A stretch of DNA of 32,925 bases, taken from the NCBI GenBank assembly GCA_964406005.1, contig CAYOPZ010000034.1, positions 1-32,925 on the forward strand, in the 5' to 3' direction. This document shows positions 23,777-32,513 of this stretch, piece after piece. Numbering within the stretch: position 1 is the stretch's first letter; every line of letters starts with the position of its first letter. This stretch comes from CAYOPZ01 sp964406005 (lineage in GTDB: Bacteria; Bacteroidota; Bacteroidia; Bacteroidales; SM23-62). Under the pieces are notes generated by a model. It did not search any database. It was not told the DNA's origin and saw only the letters and a program-made list of their open reading frames with translations. Both the position numbers and the translations under genes were made by a program.

Positions 23777-24463
23777 ATGAGCTGTGAAGATTGCATTGAT
23801 AACAAGATGTCGGTATTCAGTGTTTTGACTGATGAAGAAAAGGAGATGCTTAAAAAGAATTTTTCCAACCAACGCTATGATAAGGGGGATATCATATTCA
23901 GGGAAGGGGACAAGCCTGCCGGATTGATCTGGTTGTCTGAAGGCAAGGTAAAGATATTCAAGGAAGGCATCGGGGGCCGTGAACAGATAGTCAGGATGGC
24001 AAAACCCGTTGGGTTTATCGGTTACCGCGCACTTTTTGCCGAAGAGAATCATTCCTGTACGGCCGTCGCCATTGAAAGTTCCACGATCTGTACCATCGCG
24101 AAGGATAAGATATATAAGCTGCTGAGAACAAACACGGAATTCAGCCTGAACATCATAAAAGCCTTTGCCACGGAACTCGGGTTCACCATTAACAGGACAG
24201 TCACCCTTACCCAGAAACATATACGGGGCAGGCTGGCTGAGACCCTTATCTTCCTGAAAGACACATATGGCCTGGAGAATGATGGAAAAACCATTAAAAT
24301 CTATCTTTCACGGGAAGATATTGCAAACCTTTCAAATATGACGACATCCAATGCAATCCGGACCCTGTCCACCTTTGCCGGTGAAGGTGTGATCGGCATC
24401 GACGGAAGGAAGATCAGAATACAGGATATGCAAAAGCTGGAGAGAATCTCAGAACTTGGATAG
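23777..24463 (+). CDS. Crp/Fnr-family transcriptional regulator
   Basis: The 228-residue regulator has an N-terminal cyclic-nucleotide-binding-like barrel (about 15-135: YDKGDIIFREGDKPAGLIWLSEGKVKIFK), a dimer helix and a C-terminal winged helix (about 155-228). The HTH reads LSREDIANLSNMTTSNAIRTL, with SNAIR in the recognition helix. It lacks the cAMP-binding RxS motif and has only two N-terminal cysteines (Cys3, Cys6), so it probably does not bind an Fnr-type cluster, although it also contains a CTIAKDKI stretch with another Cys. The signal is unknown. It overlaps no neighbour but ends 10 bp before the acyltransferase gene. Confidence 0.93.
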   Translation: MSCEDCIDNKMSVFSVLTDEEKEMLKKNFSNQRYDKGDIIFREGDKPAGLIWLSEGKVKIFKEGIGGREQIVRMAKPVGFIGYRALFAEENHSCTAVAIESSTICTIAKDKIYKLLRTNTEFSLNIIKAFATELGFTINRTVTLTQKHIRGRLAETLIFLKDTYGLENDGKTIKIYLSREDIANLSNMTTSNAIRTLSTFAGEGVIGIDGRKIRIQDMQKLERISELG

Positions 24464-24473
24464 TGCTTCATCC

Positions 24474-25391
24474 ATGATGAAAGACATACCGTATTACCTG
24501 ACCATCACATTTATCCGGCTGCTCACCCTCCTTCCGCTTCGCGTACTTTTTATCTTTTCCGACTTCCTGTATGTCCTTCTTTTTCATATAGCCGGGTACC
24601 GGCGGAATGTGGTGATGAAAAACCTCCGCAATGCATTCCCGGAGAAACAGGGGCCGGAGATAAATAAAATTGCCAGGAAGTTTTACATGCACCTGACGGA
24701 CTCGTTTATCGAATCCGTTTACCAGATAAACATGAAAGAAAAGGAGCATGCCCGGCGGTATGTTTTCAAAAATCCCGAGGCCCTTAATGAACTTTACCGG
24801 GAAGGCAGGAGCGTGCTGCTCCTGATGAGCCATTACGGGAACTGGGAATGGCTTTCCCTGCTGCCAAGGTTTACCCGGCATACCAATCTCGCCATCTATA
24901 AACCCCTGCAAAACAAGAAATTTAACCGCCTTTTCCTGAGACTGAGGGAACGGTACGGAGTAGTGGGGGTGCCCATAAAATCGATCCTCCGGGTGCTTCA
25001 CAAGTATGCAAAAGAAGGTACTCCGGTGATCGTTTATTCACTGGCCGACCAGCGTCCGCAATGGAAGAATACCCGTTACTGGGCAAGGTTCCTGAACCAG
25101 GATACCGCCATCATGGCGGGAACGGAAAAGATCTGCCGCCGCTATGACCTGGCAGTGGTATTCCTTAAGGTAAATAAAGTGAGGAGAGGGACCTACGAGG
25201 CAGAATTCATTCCGTTATGCCTGAATCCCGGCAATATCAAGGAGTTTGAAATAACAAGGAAATACCTGGATACGGTGGAATCCATTATAAGGGAAAAACC
25301 GCAATACTGGTTATGGAGCCATAATCGCTGGAAATATATGCGTCTGCCCTCGAAGGATCCGGTGGATATCGATGAGGTATTGTCGCACTGA
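24474..25391 (+). CDS. LpxL/LpxM-type lipid A acyltransferase
   Basis: The 305-residue inner-membrane enzyme belongs to the HtrB/LpxL family that adds secondary acyl chains to lipid A. It has an N-terminal membrane helix (about 10-40) and the catalytic HX4E motif (HYGNWE, His near 120). Later conserved positions include the VYSLADQRP segment and the C-terminal PQYWLWSHNRWK motif. The ATG at 24474 is chosen over an in-frame TTG inside the preceding regulator. It follows the Crp/Fnr gene by 10 bp and converges with a methyltransferase gene after only 6 bp. Confidence 0.93.
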   Translation: MMKDIPYYLTITFIRLLTLLPLRVLFIFSDFLYVLLFHIAGYRRNVVMKNLRNAFPEKQGPEINKIARKFYMHLTDSFIESVYQINMKEKEHARRYVFKNPEALNELYREGRSVLLLMSHYGNWEWLSLLPRFTRHTNLAIYKPLQNKKFNRLFLRLRERYGVVGVPIKSILRVLHKYAKEGTPVIVYSLADQRPQWKNTRYWARFLNQDTAIMAGTEKICRRYDLAVVFLKVNKVRRGTYEAEFIPLCLNPGNIKEFEITRKYLDTVESIIREKPQYWLWSHNRWKYMRLPSKDPVDIDEVLSH

Positions 25392-25397
25392 ATATAA

Positions 25398-26120
25398 CTA
25401 TCCGTTCCCCTTATGATTCGTGAAAGCCAGGAAGAGGAGCCTTCCCAGAAGCAATTTTACAGGGTTATGAATGGGCGCTATTTTTTTCAGCCTTGTATAA
25501 ACCCTGATAAAGGGGTACAATGGGACGAGAAGCCATTTTGATGTGGACTGTTTCCTGTCTATGTCATACCTGGCTGTGCCAAATCCACAGCTCACGGCAA
25601 TATAGTTATACTGGTCGAGTGTCAATGATGCGGTATGCTGCAATCCGTTCCTGTTATCCAGCTCCAGGGGTTTGAACGTATAAAAGAATCCGCTGAGAAG
25701 AAACCTCAGTCTTGACTTCAGGGAAAGGATATTCGGAGTGGAAATGTGAAGGACACCGCCCGGCTTAAGTATTCTTCCGGCCTCATGAAAAAACATTTCA
25801 TGATCGACAATATGCTCCATTACCTCAATGGCTATAATCAGGTCGAAAGAATTGTCCGCGTACGGAAAGGGACCGGTTATATCCACCCTGTCGCACTTTA
25901 TCCTGTCGAAATTGAAGTGCTCGGGAAAAAGATCGCATGCCGATACATCATACCCCATTTCATACAGCCTTTTTGAAAAAGCTCCATGACCTGCCCCGAC
26001 ATCCAGTATTTTTGAACCTGATGCGATTTTCAGCCCTTTAAAATACACAAGGAACCGCTGGTGAATTCCAGGCATGGTAATGGGTTTGATGTCCCCCGTA
26101 TGAGATCTTCCCGAATCCAT
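25398..26120 (-). CDS. Class I SAM-dependent methyltransferase
   Basis: The 240-residue protein has the SAM-binding motif I ILDVGAGHGAF (38-48), the acidic motif II (SACDLFPEHF), motif IV (FDLIIAIEVMEHI) and ILKPGGVLHISTPN, typical of UbiG/Methyltransf_11 enzymes. The C-terminal part carries hydrophobic segments (WLLVPLYPFIRVY). It lies 6 bp after the fused glycosyltransferase gene, so it may methylate a glycan or a lipid carrier made by the same unit. The substrate cannot be fixed from sequence. Confidence 0.9.
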   Translation of the reverse strand: MDSGRSHTGDIKPITMPGIHQRFLVYFKGLKIASGSKILDVGAGHGAFSKRLYEMGYDVSACDLFPEHFNFDRIKCDRVDITGPFPYADNSFDLIIAIEVMEHIVDHEMFFHEAGRILKPGGVLHISTPNILSLKSRLRFLLSGFFYTFKPLELDNRNGLQHTASLTLDQYNYIAVSCGFGTARYDIDRKQSTSKWLLVPLYPFIRVYTRLKKIAPIHNPVKLLLGRLLFLAFTNHKGNG

Positions 26121-26126
26121 AAAACA

Positions 26127-27995
26127 TCAAAAAGACAGCCCGTTTTCAACCTCAAGGAATTCCCTCACCTCATGGAGCACCTGCTCCATGGTGAACATGG
26201 ATTCGACCCTTTTCAGGCCCCTGTTGCCGAGGTCATCCAGCTTTTTTTTATCGCCTGCCAGCTCAATGATTTTCTCAGCCATGGTTTCCACGTCCCCGCG
26301 CGGAACCAGAAATCCTGTTTGCCCGTCTTCAACGACTTCACCGGAAGATCTTATATCAAAGGCGATAACAGGTTTCCTTGCAGCCATTGCTTCTACCATA
26401 ACATACCCGAATCCTTCCCACAATGAAGTCAGGAGGAAAATATCTATCTCCGCATAAAACCTCTGTATATTCTTTATAAATCCGAGGAAAATTATCTCTT
26501 CCTGCACACCCCTGAGCCTGGCCTGTTTTTTAAGCCATGATTTCAATTTCCCGCTTCCCGCGACCAGGATCCTGAACCTGACCCCTTTATTTTTCAGTAT
26601 CTCAGCCAGGTGTATAAGGTAAATCTGGCCTTTTTCCTCGGAAAGACGACCTGCGTTACCCAGCACAATTTCACCATCGCTCCTGTTATACAGGGGTTCC
26701 GGAAATACTGTCAGGCGTTCCGGCAGGTCAATTCCATTATAGATGACCCGTATTTTTGCCGGACTGATAAGGTTGGGATTGTTGGCCCGTACCGATCTTT
26801 TCGTTTCCTCCGAATTGGCAATCATACGGGTGATCACCTTTCTGAAAAGGAAACGGTTCAGGATCGTGTCCCTGACCGGGATTGCATTGGCCCGGCGATA
26901 GATAATATCTTTCACACCTGCAATCCTGGCCGCAATCCCTGCCACCTTAAGGTCGGAAGATAAATTGATGATCAGCGTCCCTATCCTTTCCTTTCTGAAT
27001 AAATTCCGGAGCCGTATGATCTTGAAGGGGTTCAGGAAACTCAGGTTGCCAACCGATACCGGATAATGCCGGATCGGGGATTTTTCTATCTTCTTCATCA
27101 ACTCACTTTTCGGATCTGCACATACCAGTATATTATAGCCCATACTGCTCAGCCTGGTTGAAAGATCATAATGCCATTTTTCCCCTCCCCCCCAGGTTCT
27201 CAGGCTGTTGAAAAAGCAGATCCGGTTTTTGGAAACCTCTGTTGCATCCCTGTGCAGCTGCCGGAGTTTGGAATATTTCAGGAAAGTTTCGTGGGCTGAA
27301 TTCAGGCAGATTACAAGCCCGTAGAAACCGTCGAGAAATCCGAACTTGAGCAAATAATCCCTGAAAAACCTCCAGCCGGGATGAAACAATATATTGAACC
27401 AGGAAGATCTTTTTCCGATCTCGAAAAAGGATTTTGCGGCAATTTCTGAAAATGTATTGATCTGATCGATATGCTGTTGTATGGAATAATAGGAGAAATG
27501 ATACAGGTCTCCTTTCAGGAACTTACGGCTGCTTCCCCTGTCAAGGATGAAATGGTCATGCGGGTTCATCCCCCCCCATTTCCCCTTACGGCTGTCCCAC
27601 AGCCTTAATTTCCGGGAAGGGTACCAGCTGGCATGCCGTATCCACTTTCCGCAATAATTCGTGAGCCGGTTAAAATAAAATCCGTCGTACTCCCAGTTCT
27701 GTTTTACTTCCAGAATAGAGCGCTTCAGCCTGTCTGAAATTACCTCGTCCGCGTCGAGTGACAGGATATACGGGTATTTTGCATGGGTAATGGCCCAGTT
27801 TTTCTGTTCAATATGCCCGGTGAAGGGATGCTTGATGAAACGGACCCCGAATTGCTTGCAGATCTCTTCAGTATTGTCCGTTGAAAATGAATCGACGACA
27901 ACAATATCGTCTGCAATATCACGCACAGAATCAAGGCATCTTCCGATGTTTCTTTCCTCGTTCAATGTGATTATGACCACCGATATTCTTATCAT
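26127..27995 (-). CDS. Fused GT2-GT4 glycosyltransferase
   Basis: The 622-residue protein carries two complete glycosyltransferase units. Residues 1 to about 250 are a GT2 enzyme of the WaaE/KdtX-like group (VVIITLNEERNIGRCL, VVVDSFSTDNTEE, the SLDADEVIS metal motif, WGGMNPHDHF). From about 258 to 620 is a GT-B GT4 enzyme (RTWGGGEKWHYDL, YNGID, NAGRLSEEKGQ, and EGFGYVMVEAMAARKPV with the E-x7-E pair near 527-535). The two could add successive sugars to one acceptor. This is probably for LPS or another surface glycan. It lies between the murF-alr gene and the methyltransferase. The start ATG at 27995 begins directly with the GT2 beta strand. Confidence 0.92.
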   Translation of the reverse strand: MIRISVVIITLNEERNIGRCLDSVRDIADDIVVVDSFSTDNTEEICKQFGVRFIKHPFTGHIEQKNWAITHAKYPYILSLDADEVISDRLKRSILEVKQNWEYDGFYFNRLTNYCGKWIRHASWYPSRKLRLWDSRKGKWGGMNPHDHFILDRGSSRKFLKGDLYHFSYYSIQQHIDQINTFSEIAAKSFFEIGKRSSWFNILFHPGWRFFRDYLLKFGFLDGFYGLVICLNSAHETFLKYSKLRQLHRDATEVSKNRICFFNSLRTWGGGEKWHYDLSTRLSSMGYNILVCADPKSELMKKIEKSPIRHYPVSVGNLSFLNPFKIIRLRNLFRKERIGTLIINLSSDLKVAGIAARIAGVKDIIYRRANAIPVRDTILNRFLFRKVITRMIANSEETKRSVRANNPNLISPAKIRVIYNGIDLPERLTVFPEPLYNRSDGEIVLGNAGRLSEEKGQIYLIHLAEILKNKGVRFRILVAGSGKLKSWLKKQARLRGVQEEIIFLGFIKNIQRFYAEIDIFLLTSLWEGFGYVMVEAMAARKPVIAFDIRSSGEVVEDGQTGFLVPRGDVETMAEKIIELAGDKKKLDDLGNRGLKRVESMFTMEQVLHEVREFLEVENGLSF

Positions 27996-28059
27996 CCTCT
28001 TCTGTCTTACAGGCTTAAACGATCATCAACGGAAAAATGAAATTACGTATTTTTTCAAT

Positions 28060-30513
28060 TTATTCCTGATAATATATGCGTTTGACCCTCTCGGACAAAC
28101 CCGCCAGGATCTCATAGGGAATGGTATCGAGTCTGGAGGCAAGGTGCGAAACGGGATTTTCCTTGCCGAATATGATGACCTCATCCCCTTCTTCGGCTTC
28201 CGTGCCTGTCAGATCAACAATGCACATGTCCATACACAGGTTCCCCAGCACCGGTACCTTTCGGCCTCTGAGATAAAAGGACACTCCCCTGTGTCCAAGG
28301 TCCCTTCTCAATCCGTCGGCGTACCCGATGGAAACAATTCCTGCCAGCATATCCCGCCGTGCCTTCACATTCCTTCCGTATCCCAGGGAATCGCCTTTCT
28401 TTACAGGTTTAATCTGGGTAATTGTGCTCCGCAGCGTACTGACCGGAAGCAGCTCCGAACCCAGCCGGTCGCTGATGCCGTACAATCCGATCCCCAGCCT
28501 GACCATATCGTACGATGCCTGCGGAAACCTTTCGATGCCCGAGGTATTCAGGATATGCCTCAGGATATCTCCGTTGAAATGCTCCATGATCCTGTCACTC
28601 ATCCGGTCGAATTTTTCAATTTGTCCCAGGGTATATGCATCATGCTTTTTATCGTCAGAAGCGCCCAGATGCGAAAACACTGATCTTATGGCGACCGTTT
28701 CATTCTTCCCGAGCACCTCGACCAACTGGTCCATCTCCTCTTCCCTGAATCCCAGCCGGTTCATACCTGTTTCCAGCTTCAAATGCACGGGGTAGGAAAA
28801 GAGGTTGTTCCTTTCAAGCACCCGGAGAAATGAAAAAAAGCTTTTAAAGCTGTACAGCTCCGGCTCAAGATGGTTCTCCAGCATAAGATCAAAGCTTGTG
28901 ATCTCGGGATTCATTACCAGGATGGGAAGGTGTACTCCGGCTTTCCGGAGGGCAACGCCTTCATCCGCATAGGCAACGCCGAGATAGGCCACACGTTGAA
29001 ACTGCAGGGCATTGGCGATTTCATGTGCGCCGCTGCCATAGGAAAACGCCTTGACCATCGCCATAATTTTCGTGCCCCGGGGGAGCAGGGATCTGTATAC
29101 ATTGAGGTTATGGATCATTGCATTCAGGTCGGTCTCAAGAATTGTCCCGTGGTTTTTCTGCTGAAGGCGGTGTGCAATGCTTTCGAAGGCAAAGCTGCGC
29201 GATCCTTTGATCAGGATGACCTCGTTACGGAACTCAAGGTTATGCATCAGGGCCAGGAAATCGGATGTGGAATGGTAAAACCTGGAATTGCCCGGGAAAA
29301 GTTCTTTCATTTTACCCAGGGCAGGCCCTATACCGATAAAGCGTGATATATTATTTGTCTCCAGCATCCCTGCCACCCCGGCATACAGGGATTCGTCATC
29401 CCTTCCCGTCTGATAAATGTCGGAAAGGATTAGTGTCCTGGATGCGTGCTTCGACTGCCGGTTCAGGTAGTCAAGTGCTATGGACAGAGATACCAGGTCG
29501 GAATTGTATGAATCATTGATAAGGGTACAGTCATTTATACCGCTCATCATTTCCATTCTCATGGCAACCGGGTTCAGATCGGCCATCCTTGATTCGATGA
29601 CAAGGGGATCATAATCCAGATAGAGCATGACACTGATGACATGCATGGCATTCTCAACCGAGGCCCGGTCGTGAAAAGGAATGGTGACGTTAAAGGAATC
29701 ACCCCTGCAGGCCACATCCAGGCTCGTTCCCCGGTCCGTATTTCTTTCAGCAGTCAACCTTACATTGCTGTCCTTGCCTGTAGACCAGGTGAACAGACCC
29801 TTACGGGGAAACTGTTCCCGGACCAGGCGATCTAACTCCTCATGGTCCCTGCAATAAATCAGAACTTCCGCTTCCCGGAAAAGGATCAGTTTCTGCCTGA
29901 TCTTCTCCTCCCGGCTTGTAAATCCTTCCTGGTGCGCTTCGCCGATATTCGTTAATATCCCGATGTCCGGCAATATGATCTTTTGAAGCAGCTCCATCTC
30001 ACCGGGCATGGAGATGCCGGCCTCAAAGACACCCATCTCCGTGGTATCTTCCAGCAGAAGGACAGACAGGGGCACTCCCACCTGTGAATTATAGCTTTTC
30101 GGGCTCCGGGTTACCTTCCTGTCGGGCGACAGGACCTGGTAGATCCATTCCTTTACAATGGTTTTTCCGTTGCTGCCCGTGATCCCGAGGACGGTCGACG
30201 GATTCCTTCTGCGGTGGTGTCCTGCCAGCTCCTGCAATGCCTTTAAACTGTCCTTCACCACAATGAACGAAAGGGGGCCGGAGATGCCTTGATCAGGGAT
30301 CTCCTCTGCCATAAATGCATCAATCCCCCTCCCGGCCAGTTCGGAGATGTAGTTATGACCGTCATGCCTCTCTCCGCGTATGGCAATGAAAAGTGTCTTC
30401 TCCGTCCTGTAAACCGTACGGCTGTCAAGAGATACATGCCGCACCTCAGACTTCCCGGAGCCTGTAAGTTCTCCACCGACAATCCCGGCAATTTCTTTTA
30501 GCGTATATTTCAT
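28060..30513 (-). CDS. MurF-alanine racemase fusion
   Basis: The 817-residue protein combines two steps of D-Ala peptidoglycan metabolism, a fusion known in Bacteroidetes. Residues 1 to about 445 are MurF (UDP-MurNAc-tripeptide:D-Ala-D-Ala ligase) with the P-loop GITGSNGKT near 108 and the NDSYNSD motif. Residues about 455-817 are a fold III PLP alanine racemase with the PLP lysine in MAMVKAFSYGSGA (near 486), the catalytic tyrosine in SIGYADGLRRD (near 729) and NLCMDMCIVDLTG. The racemase PLP motif has FSYGSG where ANAYGHG is usual, which is a mild change. It lies 5 bp after the thymidine kinase gene; D-Ala supply and ligation are thereby coupled. Confidence 0.95.
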   Translation of the reverse strand: MKYTLKEIAGIVGGELTGSGKSEVRHVSLDSRTVYRTEKTLFIAIRGERHDGHNYISELAGRGIDAFMAEEIPDQGISGPLSFIVVKDSLKALQELAGHHRRRNPSTVLGITGSNGKTIVKEWIYQVLSPDRKVTRSPKSYNSQVGVPLSVLLLEDTTEMGVFEAGISMPGEMELLQKIILPDIGILTNIGEAHQEGFTSREEKIRQKLILFREAEVLIYCRDHEELDRLVREQFPRKGLFTWSTGKDSNVRLTAERNTDRGTSLDVACRGDSFNVTIPFHDRASVENAMHVISVMLYLDYDPLVIESRMADLNPVAMRMEMMSGINDCTLINDSYNSDLVSLSIALDYLNRQSKHASRTLILSDIYQTGRDDESLYAGVAGMLETNNISRFIGIGPALGKMKELFPGNSRFYHSTSDFLALMHNLEFRNEVILIKGSRSFAFESIAHRLQQKNHGTILETDLNAMIHNLNVYRSLLPRGTKIMAMVKAFSYGSGAHEIANALQFQRVAYLGVAYADEGVALRKAGVHLPILVMNPEITSFDLMLENHLEPELYSFKSFFSFLRVLERNNLFSYPVHLKLETGMNRLGFREEEMDQLVEVLGKNETVAIRSVFSHLGASDDKKHDAYTLGQIEKFDRMSDRIMEHFNGDILRHILNTSGIERFPQASYDMVRLGIGLYGISDRLGSELLPVSTLRSTITQIKPVKKGDSLGYGRNVKARRDMLAGIVSIGYADGLRRDLGHRGVSFYLRGRKVPVLGNLCMDMCIVDLTGTEAEEGDEVIIFGKENPVSHLASRLDTIPYEILAGLSERVKRIYYQE

Positions 30514-30518
30514 ATTTT

Positions 30519-31112
30519 TCAGGCCCCGCTGCGCTGATCTGCCCGGGCTTCATGAAAGCATTTCCTGCAAAGGGGTTCATACAGGTCCTTCTCTCCCAGT
30601 ATCACCAGCTTGTCCGTTTTCATTTTACGATGCGTATGGTGCGCAAGATCCCCGCATTTTACACAAATGGCATGTACCTTTGTGACATATTCAGCGGTAG
30701 CGATCAGGTCTGGTATGGGACCGAAAGGCCGGCCCATGAAATCCATATCAAGCCCCGCTACAATGACCCTGATCCCCCCGTCGGCAAGCCTGTTGCATAC
30801 ATCCACAAGGCCACGGTCGAAAAACTGCGCTTCATCCACCCCCACGACATCCACTTCAGTTGCCAGCAAAAGTATATTTCCTGCCGTTGATACCGGAGTC
30901 GACCGGATGGCGTTTTCATCATGTGATACGACCTCATCCTCCTGATGGCGGGAATCGACCCGGGGCTTGAATATTTCAACCTTCTGCATGGCAATCCTGG
31001 CTCTTTTCAGGCGCCTGATCAACTCTTCCGTCTTGCCGGAAAACATGGAGCCCGTGATCACTTCAATACAGCCTTTCCTGTCGGTTCTATTCGGCGGGTT
31101 CTCAATAAACAT
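30519..31112 (-). CDS. tdk: Thymidine kinase
   Basis: The 197-residue class II thymidine kinase phosphorylates thymidine with ATP in nucleotide salvage. It has the Walker A motif GSMFSGKTEEL (about 21-31), the Walker B-like VDVVGVDEAQFF with the catalytic glutamate, a lasso-like region and zinc-binding cysteines in CVKCGD and CRKC. Family length is normal. It is the first gene of a minus-strand run with murF-alr and the glycosyltransferase. Confidence 0.95.
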   Translation of the reverse strand: MFIENPPNRTDRKGCIEVITGSMFSGKTEELIRRLKRARIAMQKVEIFKPRVDSRHQEDEVVSHDENAIRSTPVSTAGNILLLATEVDVVGVDEAQFFDRGLVDVCNRLADGGIRVIVAGLDMDFMGRPFGPIPDLIATAEYVTKVHAICVKCGDLAHHTHRKMKTDKLVILGEKDLYEPLCRKCFHEARADQRSGA

Positions 31113-31139
31113 CCTGCAGGAAAATCATATAATTATCAT

Positions 31140-31147
31140 TACTTTTG
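31140..31147 (+). promoter_or_regulatory. -7 element toward the charged protein/rsmI pair
   Basis: TACTTTTG matches TAnnTTTG and would start transcription near 31153, giving a leader of about 75 nt to the ATG at 31228. The opposing element at 31161-31168 means the two divergent promoters overlap. Confidence 0.4.
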
Positions 31148-31160
31148 CATCGTGCCTGAA

Positions 31161-31168
31161 CAAAATTA
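31161..31168 (-). promoter_or_regulatory. -7 element toward tdk
   Basis: Minus-strand TAATTTTG matches TAnnTTTG, with a start point near 31154 and a leader of about 42 nt before the tdk ATG at 31112. No -33 TTG is visible at the usual distance. Confidence 0.4.
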
Positions 31169-31227
31169 ATCTTTTACACAGGAATATTAAAGAAAAGTAG
31201 AAAGACAGCTGACTTAAACACAAATTC

Positions 31228-31836
31228 ATGGAAAAAAGACTTAAGGAAATCATGGGCGAAGTTGGGGAGATCGGACATTTAATAGGCCGGATGAAGGAAA
31301 ATGCACCCGTGCCTGCGATCGAGACAGACCTGGTGCTTGAAAAGATCAGGCGGCTGTATGAAGATGTCAGGAGCCTGAATGAAGTTCCGGAAAGCACACG
31401 ACAGGTTCAGGCCGAGGATACAATGGCTGAAAAACCTGCCCCTGAAAAACCTGTCACTGAAGAACCCGTCACTGAAAAACGCAAGCAGGAACCCGAAATC
31501 CTTGCAGACAAATATAAAGGCGAAACAAAATACATCAGCGAAACACTCTCACAGAAAGGGGAAAAACAGGATATCACGGCCAGATTGCAATCCAAACCCA
31601 TTAAAAACATCAGATCCTCACTGGGTATAAATGACAGGTTCAAACTGATCAACGAACTTTTTCAGGGAGACAAGGACAGCTTTGAAAACACCATCGGGAT
31701 CCTTGATGATGCAGACAATTTCAATGAGGCTTTTTCGTATATCAACTCCTCCTTTGAGTGGGACATGGAAGATGAGGCCGTACAAATGCTGCTTGATCTT
31801 GTGCGCAGGAAGTTTATCGTGAAGCAGGACGGTTAA
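31228..31836 (+). CDS. Charged protein of unknown function upstream of rsmI
   Basis: The 202-residue protein has a helical N-terminus (1-50, likely coiled coil), a low-complexity middle (about 66-95) built of PEKP/VTEE/VTEK repeats, and a conserved-looking helical C-terminus (about 118-200: PIKNIRSSLGINDRFKLINE, LFQGDKDSFENTIGILDDAD, FEWDMEDEAVQMLLDLVRRK). There is no signal peptide or membrane segment, so it should be cytoplasmic. I do not recognise the family; proteins of this C-terminal type seem common in Bacteroidetes, but I cannot name one. It precedes rsmI by 8 bp, so it is probably co-transcribed with it. Confidence 0.85.
   Translation: MEKRLKEIMGEVGEIGHLIGRMKENAPVPAIETDLVLEKIRRLYEDVRSLNEVPESTRQVQAEDTMAEKPAPEKPVTEEPVTEKRKQEPEILADKYKGETKYISETLSQKGEKQDITARLQSKPIKNIRSSLGINDRFKLINELFQGDKDSFENTIGILDDADNFNEAFSYINSSFEWDMEDEAVQMLLDLVRRKFIVKQDG
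31427..31480 (+). repeat. Short imperfect coding repeat
   Basis: The segment holds imperfect ~15-bp units resembling ctgaaaaacctgtca, coding for repeated EKP-V/A-T/P-E residues in the unknown protein's linker. Slippage could change its length. Confidence 0.6.
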
Positions 31837-31844
31837 ACTGCATA

Positions 31845-32513
31845 ATGAGCATACTCTATATCGTTCCTACACCCATCGGCAATCTCGGGGATATTACCTT
31901 CAGGGCCATCCGTGTCCTGGAATCCGTAGATCTGGTCCTTGCAGAAGATACACGAAAGACGGGCATCCTCCTTAAAAAATATAATCTGGCAAAAAAAATC
32001 CTTTCCCACCATGCCTTTAATGAGCATAAATATGCCGGGCAGCTGGTTGAACGGATCCGCCTGGGTGAATCCATGGCACTGGTATCCGAAGCAGGTACGC
32101 CCGGCATTTCCGATCCCGGATTCCTGCTGGTACGCGAATGCCTTAAGAACCAGGTCAAAGTGGAAACTTTGCCGGGTCCCACAGCCTTTGTCCCGGCACT
32201 CGTTGCATCGGGTTTACCTTCTGACCGATTTTGTTTCGAAGGTTTTCTCCCGCAGAAAAAGGGCAGGCATAAAAGGCTCGAAGAACTGAAAACTGAAAGC
32301 AGGACCATGATATTCTACGAGTCTCCCCGCCGGGTCAGAAAAAGCCTGCATGAATTTGCCGGAATCTTCGGCCCGGGCCGCCAGGCCTGTCTTGCCCGTG
32401 AACTGACCAAGATCCATGAAGAATACATCAGGGGCAGCATCGGGGAGATCATGGAGAAATTAGGAGACAGGGAGCTGAAAGGGGAGTTCATAATCCTGGT
32501 TGGCGGCCAATAA
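31845..32513 (+). CDS. rsmI: 16S rRNA (cytidine1402-2'-O)-methyltransferase RsmI
   Basis: The 222-residue protein is a tetrapyrrole-methylase-fold enzyme that methylates the 2'-O of C1402 in 16S rRNA. It has IVPTPIGNLGDITFRA near the start, LAEDTRKT, SEAGTPGISDPG, LPGPTAFVPALVASGLP, FEGFLP and the ARELTKIHEE motif. It lacks the ~60-residue C-terminal extension of the E. coli enzyme, as seen in other members. It lies 8 bp after the charged-protein gene. Nothing clear is visible downstream in the last 412 bp. Confidence 0.95.
   Translation: MSILYIVPTPIGNLGDITFRAIRVLESVDLVLAEDTRKTGILLKKYNLAKKILSHHAFNEHKYAGQLVERIRLGESMALVSEAGTPGISDPGFLLVRECLKNQVKVETLPGPTAFVPALVASGLPSDRFCFEGFLPQKKGRHKRLEELKTESRTMIFYESPRRVRKSLHEFAGIFGPGRQACLARELTKIHEEYIRGSIGEIMEKLGDRELKGEFIILVGGQ

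Noticed and set aside
24456..24473. TTG start extending the acyltransferase by six residues
   Set aside because: It would overlap the end of the Crp/Fnr gene, and the ATG at 24474 immediately precedes the conserved region.
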